A program made the translations under genes and the position numbers. Positions 41,394 through 51,660 of a stretch of 64,000 nucleotides of DNA are shown here, piece after piece. The stretch lies in contig CM063108.1 of the NCBI GenBank assembly GCA_031841125.1, positions 10,213,683 to 10,277,682 of the forward strand, read 5' to 3'. The stretch's first letter is position 1, and every line of letters begins with the position of its first letter. The notes below the pieces were generated by a model. It worked only from the letters and a program-made list of their open reading frames with translations. It had not been told where the DNA came from and made no database searches. The stretch comes from Acanthococcus lagerstroemiae (taxonomy: Eukaryota; Arthropoda; Insecta; Hemiptera; Eriococcidae).

Positions 41394-42470
41394 TAACCTT
41401 GGATAGGTGGGCCATGCCAGTTATCCTGCCCATTTGAGGGCATAGGTTTCCACCATCTCTCTCCATATGTCACTGTCTCTCGCCAATCTTATCCATCTTC
41501 TCCCGAGCTCCTTGAATTCGTCTCTCCAGCGTAGCATCAGTCGTCCCCTTGCACATTTATGGCCATATGGGGTCCAGTCGGTTGCAGTCTTATGCCATTT
41601 GAAATTCTTTTCCCTCATCAGGTGCCTCGCATATTTCAATTTTAATTTTCTGATTATGTAGCCAATATCCTTTACATTAATTCTTTCTTTGATGTCCAGA
41701 AGCTTAATTTTGTCTTTTAATTTGATTTTTAGGATGTTCCTAAACATTGAATTTTGCATAACTTTTAACTTCTTTAAATGTCTTCTAGCTATTGACCACA
41801 TCTGGGCCCCATGTGTTGCCACTGGGAGCACACAGGTACTTACGATTCTTGCTTTTGTTTTAATTTTCATGTTGCTTTTAAAAATATGTTTTTGTGCCCA
41901 ACATGCTTTCCATGAGTTATTTATACAAATTTTAATTTCCTTATTACTTATGTTTTTGAAAGATACAGTTTGTCTTAAGTACTTGTATTCATCGACTATC
42001 TCTAGTTCTGCTGCGCTGGATCAAAGGTATTTGTCCTTTTTCCCATCTTTCGTCATAATTTTGGATTTCCCCAGGTTGATCGATAATCCTACATTAGCCC
42101 CTTGTTGTGCCAAATCTTCTATCATTATATTTATATCTTTACTGTTTTTACCTATTAATACGATGTCATCGGCAAATCTGAGATTATTAATCTTCACGCC
42201 ATCTATCTTCAGCCCGTAACTATCCCAGTCCAATTTTCTGAAAAGATCCTCCACAGTACAGCATTAAAGATGTTTGGTGACACTGGATCTCCCTGTTTGA
42301 CTCCCCTACCCACCTTAAATATATCCCCCTTTTTTGTCCAGTGAAATATATTATGCTACCGAGTTTTGGTATAAATTTTCTAATAATATTTTCGGGAACT
42401 CCTTGCGATGCTAGAGCATTCCAGGCGCTATGGTGACTGATAAATGGAATCAAAGGCCTTATTAAAATTG
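41390..42470 (-). mobile_element. LINE 3' half: RT palm and C-terminal domain
   Basis: On the minus strand from 42470: a QGVPENIIRKFIPKL block and KRGIYL (RT region), LRFADDIVLIGKNS near 42170 with an intact FADD catalytic box, SINLGKSKI near 42080, then the C-terminal segment with ARHLMREKNFKWHKT, RGRLMLRWRDEFKELG and RDSDIWREMVETYALKW ending near 41421. Two long frames (42254-42021 and 41870-41421) are separated by frame damage. It is 5'-truncated and ends in the AAT tail. Confidence 0.88.
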
Positions 42471-42740
42471 ATGAATGCCAAAACGGTATAATGAAGCAGA
42501 ATTCCGAATTTTAAACAACACATTTTTTGTGAGCGGTGAAGTACCTAGAAGGGACTGGTTCTGAGCGACATTATTTTTCATATTTGTGTTATGTAGAACA
42601 TCGAGATTCGAGAACGAACGCGACGTAAAACACGACTTCTTCCCTCGAGCTGGAGGAGTCGTTCATGCACATGCGCATATAGAGCGTCGAAGAAACTTAC
42701 GATTTTATAATATATAGTAAGAAGATAAGATACGATTAAA
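42471..42740. other. Unrecognised DNA at the right insertion junction
   Basis: It lies between the LINE and the resumption of Gypsy-1. It has no GC-rich hairpins like those at 33060, and no feature is supported. Confidence 0.35.
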
Positions 42741-43813
42741 AGCGTCAAAGAATCTAATGATAAACCAAATCAAAATAATTATAAAAATTATAAAGAATTA
42801 ATTACGCAATTCAGCGAAGTTTTTAAAGGAATAGGATGTGTCCCAAGAACGTGCAACATTGCATTAGAACAACAATTTATACCCCATATCGACGCTCCCC
42901 GAAAAATACCTTTCAAATTACGTGCACCACTTAAAAAGGAATTAGATAAAATGATAAAGTTAAAAGTAATACAAAAACTTGCGTAACCCACTGACTTTGT
43001 AAGTTCTCTGGTAGTCGTCGAAAAACCAAATGGCAACCTTAGGGTATGCCTCAATCCAACAAAATTAAATAAATATATAAAACGATCACATTTTCAATTG
43101 CCTACCCTCGAAACAATACGAGCAGACCTGAATAACTCAAAAATTTTTAGCAAATCAGATGCTAGCTCAGGTTACTGGAATATAAAACTGGACGAAGACA
43201 GTGCTAAGCTCTGCACATTCAACACCTCTTTCGGAAGATATTGCTTTCAAAGACTCCTGTTCGGAATTAGGTAATTGTGCTCAGGATATATTTCAGGCAA
43301 AAATGTCAGAATTGTTCGGAGACATCGAAAGTGTCTCTATAAGTATACATTGATGATCTGTTAATACATGCCCCCAACAAACTTTTACATGACCAGATCC
43401 TTGAAAACGTATTAAAAAGGGCTAAACAAGTCAATCTTAAATTAAACCTGGAGAAAAGCGAATTCGGAGTGAACGAGGTTAAGTATCTAGGACATTATTT
43501 CTCAGAGAAAGGCGTATCCAGCGACCCTGAGAAAATCAAAGCCATTATTGAAATGAGTTCACTAACAAATATTCAGGAGCTATAACGATGGCTCGGAATG
43601 GTTACTCATTACTTAAGCCCATTTATACCAAACTTATCCAATCTCACGTCCAAAAAAATCGCATGGCACTGGAATAATAAACACGAATTAGAAATAAAAA
43701 ATCTGAAAAAAATGATCACAAATAATCCTGTTCTTATGCATTATTATCCAAAAAGACCTATAACTTTATCATGTGACGCTTCTAAAAACGCTAGTAGTAT
43801 GGGCGTCACTTGA
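42741..43813 (+). pseudogene. Gypsy-1 reverse transcriptase and start of RNase H (broken)
   Basis: Continues the pol of Gypsy-1. Motifs in order: VFKGIGCVP near 42815, a VEKPNGNLRVCLNPTKLNKY block near 43015-43075, FSKSDASSGYWNIKLDED near 43150-43200 (first catalytic Asp), FNTSFGRYCFQRLLFGI near 43220-43265, a YIDDLLIH catalytic box near 43345, LEKSEFGVNEVKYLGH near 43455, and an RNase H start LSCDASKNASSMGV at 43770-43812. There is an in-frame TAA near 42985 and at least two frameshifts. It is cut at 43813, where the capsid-like block begins. Confidence 0.85.
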
Positions 43814-44018
43814 TACCAATTTCCCCCAGGGTCCCCCACTGGGTATTATAGGCTATGTCTCAGACTAGTCTACCCCCTCCCCCTAAGGTCCCCGCCCCAC
43901 ATCGCCATTTTGCCTCTCCTGCTGTACATATGAAACAGTTGATTGGTTAAAAAAAAAAAACACTATATATAGGAGGTAAGTTTAGTTAAAAATAAGTTCA
44001 TTTGCATTCAAAGCGACA
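43814..44018 (+). promoter_or_regulatory. Leader with TATA-like motif before the capsid-like gene
   Basis: CTATATATAGG at 43963-43973 lies about 50 bp before the ATG at 44019. The same core recurs before the next start codon (45053-45065). Upstream is C-rich and then T/A-rich DNA. The left boundary of the virus-like block is somewhere in 43813-43960, and no terminal inverted repeat was recognised. Confidence 0.45.
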
Positions 44019-45094
44019 ATGGGTGACAATATCATTGACAGTGTCGAGTATTACGATTACAGGCCTCCTGTATCCGAAAATTTTAATGATTTAGGAACAG
44101 AGTTTCCTATAATTGTTTATAATGAGGACATAGTGACCCAGCCTTGTAAGAGTTTACTAGTAATCAGTGGTAAAGTAACGTTGAGGCAAATAAAAACTGA
44201 TTTTAAAAATGATAAAAATGCTGTAGAGGCGGATATTATGGAGACTGTTACAGATTATAAACCTGAAGATTTTCGTCTCCTTAATAATGGTATCTTGAGA
44301 TTTTTCGAACGGATTGACTACTATATAGGTGATAGTAAAATTGATAGCATAAGAAAACCTTGTATCTCTACAACAATGAAGGGATTAGCGTGTTTTGAAA
44401 ATGATTTAAAGTACAGTAATACGGGTTGGTCTGTCAGAAATCAGGAAAATATAATGAATGAGCAGGGTTACTTTTCAGTTTGTATACCTGTGTCCATAGT
44501 TATGGGCTTTTTCGAGGATCATAAGCAATTTCTATTTCGTATTCCGCAAAAATTAGTGTTCTACAGGAGTTCTAACCACTTTCACACAGCGTTCTATCTA
44601 AATCCAGCAGTATACCATCATTCGATTTCAGGTGTCAGTGGTCCTGATTTCGTTTGGGATATACCCACGGCTTATTCGCGCACTAAATATATTTTAATTG
44701 GGTTCCAGTCTCGAGGGAAAGATACTTTTGAACTGAGAGATCTAGAAAATGTCCAGGTAGTGCTCAACAATAATGTCTATTACCCCCGTGAAAGACTAAA
44801 TTTGAATGTTGCGGAAAGAAGGTGTTCCAATCTTTACCAAATGTTCAAAAAGTTTAAATCGGCCTACTATAACGAAAATGAAGATGAAATTGAGCCGTTA
44901 ATAGATTACAATACTTTCCTAACGCGATTGATTCTTCATACCAGCCGGATGTTATAAAAGAATCTTTAATTAATATTAAAGTGATTTTTAACTGGCGGTC
45001 AGTTTTTCCGTCTTCTCTGGATATACATATCGTTTTAATTTCGGACCATAAAACTATATATAACCCTCTGAATAATCGGGTTGTTTCTGGTTAA
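44019..45094 (+). pseudogene. Major-capsid-like protein (double jelly-roll type), one frameshift
   Basis: An open frame of 312 codons (44019-44957). Between about 44925 and 44940 the family-like reading moves to another frame and continues to a stop at 45092-45094, so the ancestral protein was about 355-360 residues. Motifs resembling virus-like capsid proteins found in invertebrate genomes are LLNNGILRFFERIDYYIGD followed by a STTMKGL turn, a GFFEDHKQFLFRIPQKLVF strand region, and a downstream ISD motif in the shifted frame. I recognise the family pattern only by memory of such loci, so the capsid assignment is inference. It would form the icosahedral shell of an adintovirus/Polinton-like particle. 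The damage implies it is no longer made in full. Confidence 0.6.
45053..45065 (+). promoter_or_regulatory. Second TATA-like motif
   Basis: ACTATATATAACC lies about 32 bp before the ATG at 45097 and within the 3' end of the capsid-like reading. It closely repeats the motif at 43963-43973, which suggests gene-by-gene viral promoters. Confidence 0.4.
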
Positions 45095-45096
45095 AA

Positions 45097-45238
45097 ATGG
45101 ACTCTGAAGAAAAATCTACCGTCTATTTTCCGTCCTTTTGAGGTTTAAGAAGAAGAAGAAGAAGCGTAAGTCGTTGTGTAGACTGATGTGTTGGATAAAG
45201 TATAGAAGGACCCAGCACAGGGGAAAACGTTCAGTTTG
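45097..45238 (+). pseudogene. Short ORF followed by a Lys/Arg-rich frame
   Basis: The ATG at 45097 opens only 14 codons. From about 45140 another frame reads a very basic stretch (six Lys then RKSLCR, later YRRTQHRGKRSV) to a stop at 45236-45238. A single frameshift would join them into a small basic protein. Small basic core-like proteins are common in DNA viruses, but no specific family is recognised. Confidence 0.3.
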
Positions 45239-45254
45239 ATTTTAATCGCTATGA

Positions 45255-45696
45255 TATAAGTTTACTATCGATTTCCAAGCTTTTAAAATTAATAATAATC
45301 AATTTGTGGTGAAAGAGTACGCATTGTCTTATCAAGCCACTTGAGGGACTGTAGGTAGATTACACGTGTGCAAAAATTCACGGCATTCGTTGGGACGACG
45401 GTTATACTACGTTTTTTGACGCTGTGAAACTACTGAAAGATTGTGTGCGAGGGGCGTCTATAGTGTACATTAAAGGTAGCGAACGCGCCGAATATTTGAG
45501 GGAATTACTACAGTTTAAGGTGGTACTGTGCAATTTAGATACACTTAATTGTCCACGTACTGTAGATCTGGTTTCTACATCTAAATTTTCAGGGTGTTCT
45601 TACCACAAACAGCGTTATTTGCCAAAGAATACACGCATTAGGTGTGCCTTAAAAAACGCCGTGATCTATAAGGATTGGTTCAGGAAAAATAAATAA
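45255..45696 (+). pseudogene. Conserved virus-like gene of unknown function (D..KE and WDDG motifs)
   Basis: The N-terminal part (45255 to about 45350) reads IDFQAFKINNNQFVVKEYAL. A frameshift or stop follows near 45345; the rest reads HGIRWDDGYTTFF near 45380-45420, then IVYIKGSERAEYL, NCPRTVDL and Cys/His residues up to 45696. The spaced Asp and Lys-Glu at the start resemble the first motif of DnaQ/RNase H-fold exonucleases, but this is only a suggestion. Its stop overlaps the next start by one base (TAATG), typical of compact viral coding. Confidence 0.4.
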
Positions 45697-46416
45697 TGAG
45701 TTTCCAAATTTCGTTAAACAGTAACAAGTCGACTATTCACCGCGAGTACCAGCCAGAGATCCGGTTAGATGGTGCTTATGAAGTGGGTTTAAAAAGTTTT
45801 GTGACCTACAACTCTATCCCGAATATTTCAAAATCATTAAAAAACAACATATTTGCTGTTAGAGATTATACTACCAGCACTCTGCTCACTCTAGAGATAG
45901 CTGATGGTACATACGAGCTCGATGATATTATTAATGTTGTATATTAACTAGTACAAAATTCGCTGGGACTGGTCTAAAAATGTTTTTGAATAAAAACACA
46001 TTGAGGGTGGGAGTATTCTGTTCTAAATGTAGCGTTGACTTCTCAGTTAAAAATTCAGTTGGTTATATTTTAGGATTCGGTAATACACGCATTGTCCCCC
46101 AAAACGCTGTCGAATATTCCGACCTGCATATCAACATTTTTCCTATAAATACAGTGAGAGTTAAATGTAACCTAATCAAGTGTAACATTGACGATAAAAA
46201 GCTTCATGACAACACGTTGTACGACTTTCCATTAAACAACAAGGTTGGTGAGAAAATTACAGAACGACCAAATAATATTTCTTATTACAGGGTGAATAGT
46301 GAAGAAATAATACACGCCTTATTCGTGACTATACCGTAGTAGATCAAGACGGTAAAATAGTCGACTTTAGAGGCGAGAAAATTTCGATTACTTTAGCTTT
46401 TAGACCGGCTAAATAA
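45696..46416 (+). pseudogene. Penton/minor-capsid-like protein, two frameshifts
   Basis: Three successive frames form one family-like reading: 45696-45947 (YEVGLKSFVTYNSIPNI, then a G-TYELDDI motif), 45980-46339 (SVGYILGFGNT, SDLHINIFPINTVRVKCNLI), and 46340-46416 (VVDQDGKIVDFRGEKIS). The L-x-G-x-Y/W-E-V-G-L and D-Q-D-G-x-x-x-D-F-R-G-E patterns occur in proteins proposed as pentons or minor capsid proteins of Polinton-like and adintovirus elements. Breaks lie near 45947 and 46337. Assignment is by pattern only. Confidence 0.5.
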
Positions 46417-46422
46417 AAAAAG

Positions 46423-46957
46423 GAGGAGTATATCAGATTAGGTAAGGCGTTAGCCGCCAAGTATGAAGAAATAAAACGAGGGAAAATTAATAGACAAATC
46501 AGTTTAGAAGAACAGTTTGCCCCATTATTGACACCTCTGCGTAATATTGATAAGCAACTGAATCAAAAACCTCCTATAGAACGTTTTGAAAAAAAAACAA
46601 GAAGAAGATATAGAAATGGGTGATAAAATTGAAATGGTCGGGAATATAGCTTACAAATATCTAAAAGATTACAACCCTAACAAACCAGAACTAGGTATTC
46701 AAATTAAAAATGATCATTTGTACATAGGTAACGAACCTGTATGGGTTGTCAATAATAATCTGATTTTTCAAGATGGTAAAGTTATCCGTGGGACAGAGGG
46801 CCTTTGGCATTTACTAACACAGCAATCAGACTCTACACAATATAATAAGACCGATTTGAAAAAATATAAAGAAATCTTAGCAAAGGGGCGGCCTACTAAT
46901 GAAGGGCCTATAACTAGAGGAAAAATCAAGAGGGGTGGGGGTTACAAAAAATACTGA
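46423..46957 (+). pseudogene. GTEGLWHLL-motif virus-like protein, frameshift at an A9 run
   Basis: The first part (46423 to about 46590) reads LGKALAAKYEEIKRGKI and a PLLTPLRNIDKQL coil-like segment. The frame changes in the run of nine A at 46589-46597, and the second part (to 46957) reads GTEGLWHLLTQQSDS, YKEILAKGRPTN and a Gly/Lys-rich end. G-T-x-G-L-W-x-L-L followed by a Y..IL segment recurs in multi-gene virus-like loci of invertebrates. Function is unknown; structural or scaffold roles are possible. Confidence 0.45.
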
Positions 46958-46965
46958 CAAATACA

Positions 46966-47180
46966 CCTGTCGAATATGTCTATTGGAACACTAGAGACGA
47001 ACTCATGAAAAGACTATATTTATATACTAGTAGGTGAATTAAATGCAGGCAACACCAATCCTCATTTAGTTAATGAACTTGTGAACATACAACAAGAACT
47101 AGCTGAAGAAGATGGATTACAGACAAGAAAGAACTCAAAAAATACTCAAAATGTTCCCTCAACCCGTGCAAAAAAAGGAT
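46966..47180 (+). pseudogene. Companion segment YVYWNTRDELMKRL
   Basis: After the GTEGLW frame ends, EYVYWNTRDELMKRLYL is followed in a shifted frame by a VGELNAGNTNPHLVNELVNI block. These look like the C-terminal part of the same or an adjacent small viral protein. It is broken by stops near 47035. Confidence 0.35.
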
Positions 47181-47189
47181 AAAATAGGG

Positions 47190-47804
47190 AGAGGCTTGAT
47201 CAATACGTTGATTAATAAATTGCCTGTCGAATGCCATCTACCCGGGGGATACCAATAATATGCTGGTCCTGGAACAAATTTAGATTTAAAATTGGAGAGA
47301 AATGTAAAGCCAAAGAACAAACTCGATGAAGCTTGTATGCACCATGATATCAGTTATGCACAATCCGATGATTTAAAAGATAGGCATGAGGCTGATTATA
47401 AGCTAGAGCAGGATTCGTGGAAACGTGTTACAGCAGGCGACTCTGATTTAATGGAAAAACTCAACGCTTGGCTGGTGACTAATGTTATGAAAGTTAAACA
47501 AAAAATGGGTGCAGGGTTACAATCTGAAACAAAGAAAATACCAAATTATGTGAAATATCCCGTAAATTTAGACAATACCCAGCATGAACTGACTATGAAT
47601 TCAAAAAAACCTATAGTTATTCAGGTCAAACAGGGTCGTACTAAAAATTCTGTAATGAGTAACACGTATCTACCATTAACACGTAAACAAATCACTAAAA
47701 TTCATAAAGGTGAGAGAATTAGGTTATCACTCGATCAATTAAAAAAAATAAAATCTGAGGATTTTTACCAGCAGTATTGGCGAAGACTACCACACCACAG
47801 ATGA
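47190..47804 (+). pseudogene. Parvovirus-type phospholipase A2 protein, stop in the calcium loop
   Basis: One frame carries LPGGYQ, an in-frame TAA at 47256-47258, then YAGPGTNLD (calcium-binding loop), LDEACMHHDISYA (catalytic His-Asp pair, near 47322-47360) and HEADYKL. A region with VTNVMKVKQKMGAGL and a terminal LPLTRKQITKIHKGERIRL block follow. YxGPG, HD..Y and AD..L are the diagnostic order of the viral PLA2 domain found in parvovirus VP1 and in adintoviruses, where it helps particles leave endosomes. The ORF from 47292 is open to 47804. The stop shows decay. Confidence 0.65.
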
Positions 47805-48929
47805 TTGCCAGGACTCTCACCATTCCAATATTTTCTAGCTGAGTTCTCTTACTTTGGTAGCACTGAGTCCCCAACTCTGGCTACAGGTCCAATGAGAGCA
47901 CCACTCTCTCCCTGCAGTGTTACTAAATGACAGAGTTAGGCCGCCTCCAACTGTGACAGGGTTTGCAAGGCCCCACCCACTGGTCCGACCAATCTGACCC
48001 CCGGTACACCTGGCCCGGCTCCCCTGACCAGAAGCACCGACCGTCTTGCACGGCATCCCCCTACATGAGTTGCATGATAGCTCCATCATCCGGCAGCTAC
48101 CCGACCAATTCCCCTGACTGCTGGTAACCCATCACTCTGGCTACCCACTCACGCAGTCAGGCCCCAGCCCCTCACGGCTGTCCACCAGGTACTGCCAGTC
48201 CATTGGCTTTCCATACCATCACATTACCAACCAAGACAACAAGACTCAGGCTACCCCTATACCACAATTACCACCTTGGGCCCCTGTGCACGCGCCACGG
48301 CAACTACCTTCGTGTACCGATCACAGTTCCACAGGCATCAGGTATGACAACCAACATTGTCTACCAATCCCATCTCTTCGAGGCGACTCTTTCGCTCCTT
48401 CAACACTGCTCGTCGCTCTCTTACTGAAACCATCATACTGTCCGCTCTATAGTAACGCTAAATAATCTATGACTAATCTAAATAGTGTACGATACCAAGC
48501 AGGTCCAGGCCATACTCCGTGAGAAACCACTATACTCAGTGAATAACTCACCTCACTTGTCAACGCGCGAAATATCTAACTTTTTTAATCTACTATTTGA
48601 AGAAACGCACTATCCGATCACTTAGGCTCGCATATACTCTGATCGCCGGTCACCATTTAACAATTGTGATTGTAGGCTGCGACGACCCTTAGGAGAAAGC
48701 AGCCCTCTCATGCCACTTCTCCTTTATATCACCAAACCGGATGTACACTTGTAACGATGAACATCCACCTTACGCGACCTAGTCTATTCATAAAATCGTT
48801 CGATCTCTCGCTAGTCAGTTTGTTACTTTTTTGCGTGTATAAAAAATGGACTGTAAGGGCTTCTCCGTCTTGACAGGGGTTCTCATTTACAGCGAGCATA
48901 AACGGCGAGTTACTGGCTACAAAATATAC
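47805..48929. other. Non-coding C-rich DNA, possible 3' LTR of Gypsy-2
   Basis: It lies between the virus-like block and Gypsy-2 pol. On the minus strand it follows the pol end directly, where a 3' LTR is expected. No second copy exists in the window to prove this. Open frames here are shadows. Confidence 0.3.
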
Positions 48930-51655
48930 TCACATAATATGTACAACTGTTACAACTCGGCCATCCTGTAGTCCACCTCGCCCCCGAGGTGACGGATCAA
49001 TTGTGGATTGGAGCAGGGAGTGGATGAGCATCATCAGTTCCATCCCCTTCATCTCTACTGCTGTCACCATCGTCACTGCTGCTAGACCCCAGACTGCCCA
49101 CTCGTTTGATTTTGTCGGCTGCCCAGACACTTTCGTATTTCCTGCCCTCTCTCCCTTGTCACCAACCACATATCAGTCATTGCCTAGCACCTTTCGAATT
49201 ACATAAGGCCCCCCGGAATGGTTTGCGCAACTTTTGACTGCCAGGCATCCCTAATGCTGTCTTCTGGAGCATCACCAAGTCCCCTACTTGGTACTGCTCC
49301 GCAGGACGTTTCTTTCGGTCGTATTGGGTCTCCTGCTGCTTCTGGGCTTTGCGGATGGTACATGCAGCTTCCTCTCGTTCTTCTATGATCTCCTCAACTA
49401 CGCGCGATGTTAATTGCACCTCATCCTGTAATGCTGCGTCTTCTCCTCCTCTGGGCTGGTATCCTAGCAGTAGCTGACTCGGGGTGCGTTTAGTTGACTG
49501 GTTTACCGTATTATTGAGGGCAAACTGTATTGCCCTAATCTGCTCATCCCATTTTTTCTTGTCCGTGACCAGGGTCATTAACCTATTCATTAATGCCCTG
49601 TTCATCTGTTCTACTTGGCCATTTGCCCTTGCACAGGTAACAGCTACCTGGATGTGGCGTTTTTGGTTCTGATCACAAAAATTGGCAAATCTTCTAGCAG
49701 TAAAAGCTGTCCCTCTGTCAGATATAATCACCTGTAGTGTACCATAAGTGGCAAACAAATCTCTCATGTACTCTATTACTGCCTTAGTGTCTGTAGATTT
49801 CACGGCTCTGAGAAATGTAAACTTAGTAAATCCACACACAATCACAATGATGTGTTTATTCCTCCTTGATGATGCAGGAAAAGGTCCTAAATGATCAACG
49901 TGGATGGTTTGCAAAGGTACACTGGCCTTAGGTATTGGGTGAAGTAAACCTTGACCTTTGCTCCCATATCGCTTTGCAAATAAACATGCGACACAACATT
50001 TTGTAAATTGGTCCACATATTTTCTCATTTTAGGGAACCAATAGACGTCGTTAAGCTTTAATAGAGTCTTCTCTGTCGCTCCATGATTTGTGGTCTCATG
50101 TGCCACCTTCACTACTTGGTATTGCATGGATCGGGGTACCACCCGCATCAACCCTTGAGTAGTCTTCCTATAAACTCGATCTGCTCTTAGAGCATACTCT
50201 CAATGAATATGTCTCTGGTCCTCTGTTTTTGGTGTTAGAAGCAGGGTCTCTCTTAAACATACTACCTGTGGATCAGTATTCTGTGCTGTACCAACCCAAT
50301 CCTCTGCTTCAATTCGTAGCACAAAGTCTGGTGGTTCTTTGGGTATTGGGTTTCTACTTAATGCATCAACATGTTGCATCTTTTCACCTGGTCTATGCTT
50401 AATGTCAAAATCAAACTCGGACATCCGCACCCACCACCAATATATTCTCCCAACCAACTCTTTCTGCTTCTGGCAGGCTGTTATCGCGTTACAGTCAGTA
50501 ACTATTGTGAACCTGTTATTCAATAGATAACTCCAATATTTACATGCAGTCTCAACCACTGCAAGTAATTCTAACTCATAGGAGTGGTAGTTTGGTTCTG
50601 ATCCTGTAGTCTGTCGACCATAATAAGCTATAGGGTGGAATTTCTCATCCTCCTTGCGTTGTAGTATCATCTCGGCTAAACCCAAACCACTAGCATCTGT
50701 ATGCACTTCTATCTCCGCATTTGGTTTATATAGACTTAAGATAGGACGACTAATCAATCTACTTTTTAGCTTTTGAAAGGCAGCTTCTTCCTCTCTCTGC
50801 CAATCCCATCCGCTATCTTGCTTCAGTAGCTTGGTTAAGGGTTTTGCTATAGTTGCATAATTTTCCACAAAATGTCGGAAGTATCTAGTGAAGCCTAAGA
50901 ACTGACAGACATTTTTCACTGTTGTAGGCTGGGGAAATTCCTCCACTGCCTTTAACTTCTGAGTACCTGGACTCACTCTTCCATTCTCAATTTCAAATCC
51001 TAGGAAAGACACCTTCCTGGTCATGAATCTACATTTGGCTGGGTTGAGTGTAAAACCAGCTTCACATAGAACATCTAGTACTCTTTTCAATCTGTGCAAT
51101 GCTTCCTCCTCAGTAGCTGCATGTATCAACACATCATCTAAGTACACTGCAGCAATCTCTTTTACTGGTTTCAGAACTCTATGCATATATCTTTGAAACA
51201 CCCTGGGAGCGTTAGTCAAACCAAAAGGCATTTTATTGAACTTGTACTGGCCAGTTGAAGTCACAAAAGAGGTCAACACCTTAGATTCTTCAAGCATCGG
51301 GATTTGATAATACCCCGACTTAAGGTCCAGACTATGGAACACAATTGATCCGCTGAAGCGGTCCACTAATTCATCTATCTGAGGTAAAGGATAATTATCT
51401 CTCACTGTTTTCGAGTTCAATTTCCAATAATCTATGCAAAGTCGCATGTCACCAGTTTTCTTCCCAACTAGAAGAGCTGGTGAGGAATAAGGGGAACAGG
51501 ACTCTCAAATAACTCGGCACTTCAGCAATTCCTCCACCATGCTGCTCACTGTTTGCTGCTCAATTGGAGCCATTTTATACGGTCGTGCATAGAATGGTGT
51601 ATCATCCAATAGGGTGATTTTCATTTCCACATAGATCTTTAGCCGTCTTCCCCCT
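48930..51655 (-). pseudogene. Gypsy-2 pol: RT, RNase H, integrase (few lesions)
   Basis: Ty3/Gypsy polyprotein on the minus strand. From 51650 downward: DDTPFYARPYK, an in-frame TGA near 51508, then LCIDYWKLNSKTVRDNYPLP, LDLKSGYYQIPM, FGLTNAPRVFQRYM, catalytic YLDD near 51135, FLGFTRYFRHFV, RNase H with HTDASGLGLAEM, HRPGEKMQHVDALSR, an in-frame TGA at 50200-50202, integrase HHCC zinc finger (HETTNHG...CCVAC), catalytic VDHLGPF near 49900, SDRGTAF near 49720 and GQVEQMNR near 49600, then a GGPYVIRKV GPY/F motif near 49215 after a frameshift. It is the best preserved element here. Gag and protease are missing because the next element's LTR begins at 51661. Confidence 0.93.
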
Positions 51656-51660
51656 TGGAC

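Noticed and set aside
41213..41473. Ile-rich minus-strand frame
   Set aside because: Translation of the AAT microsatellite next to the LINE tail.
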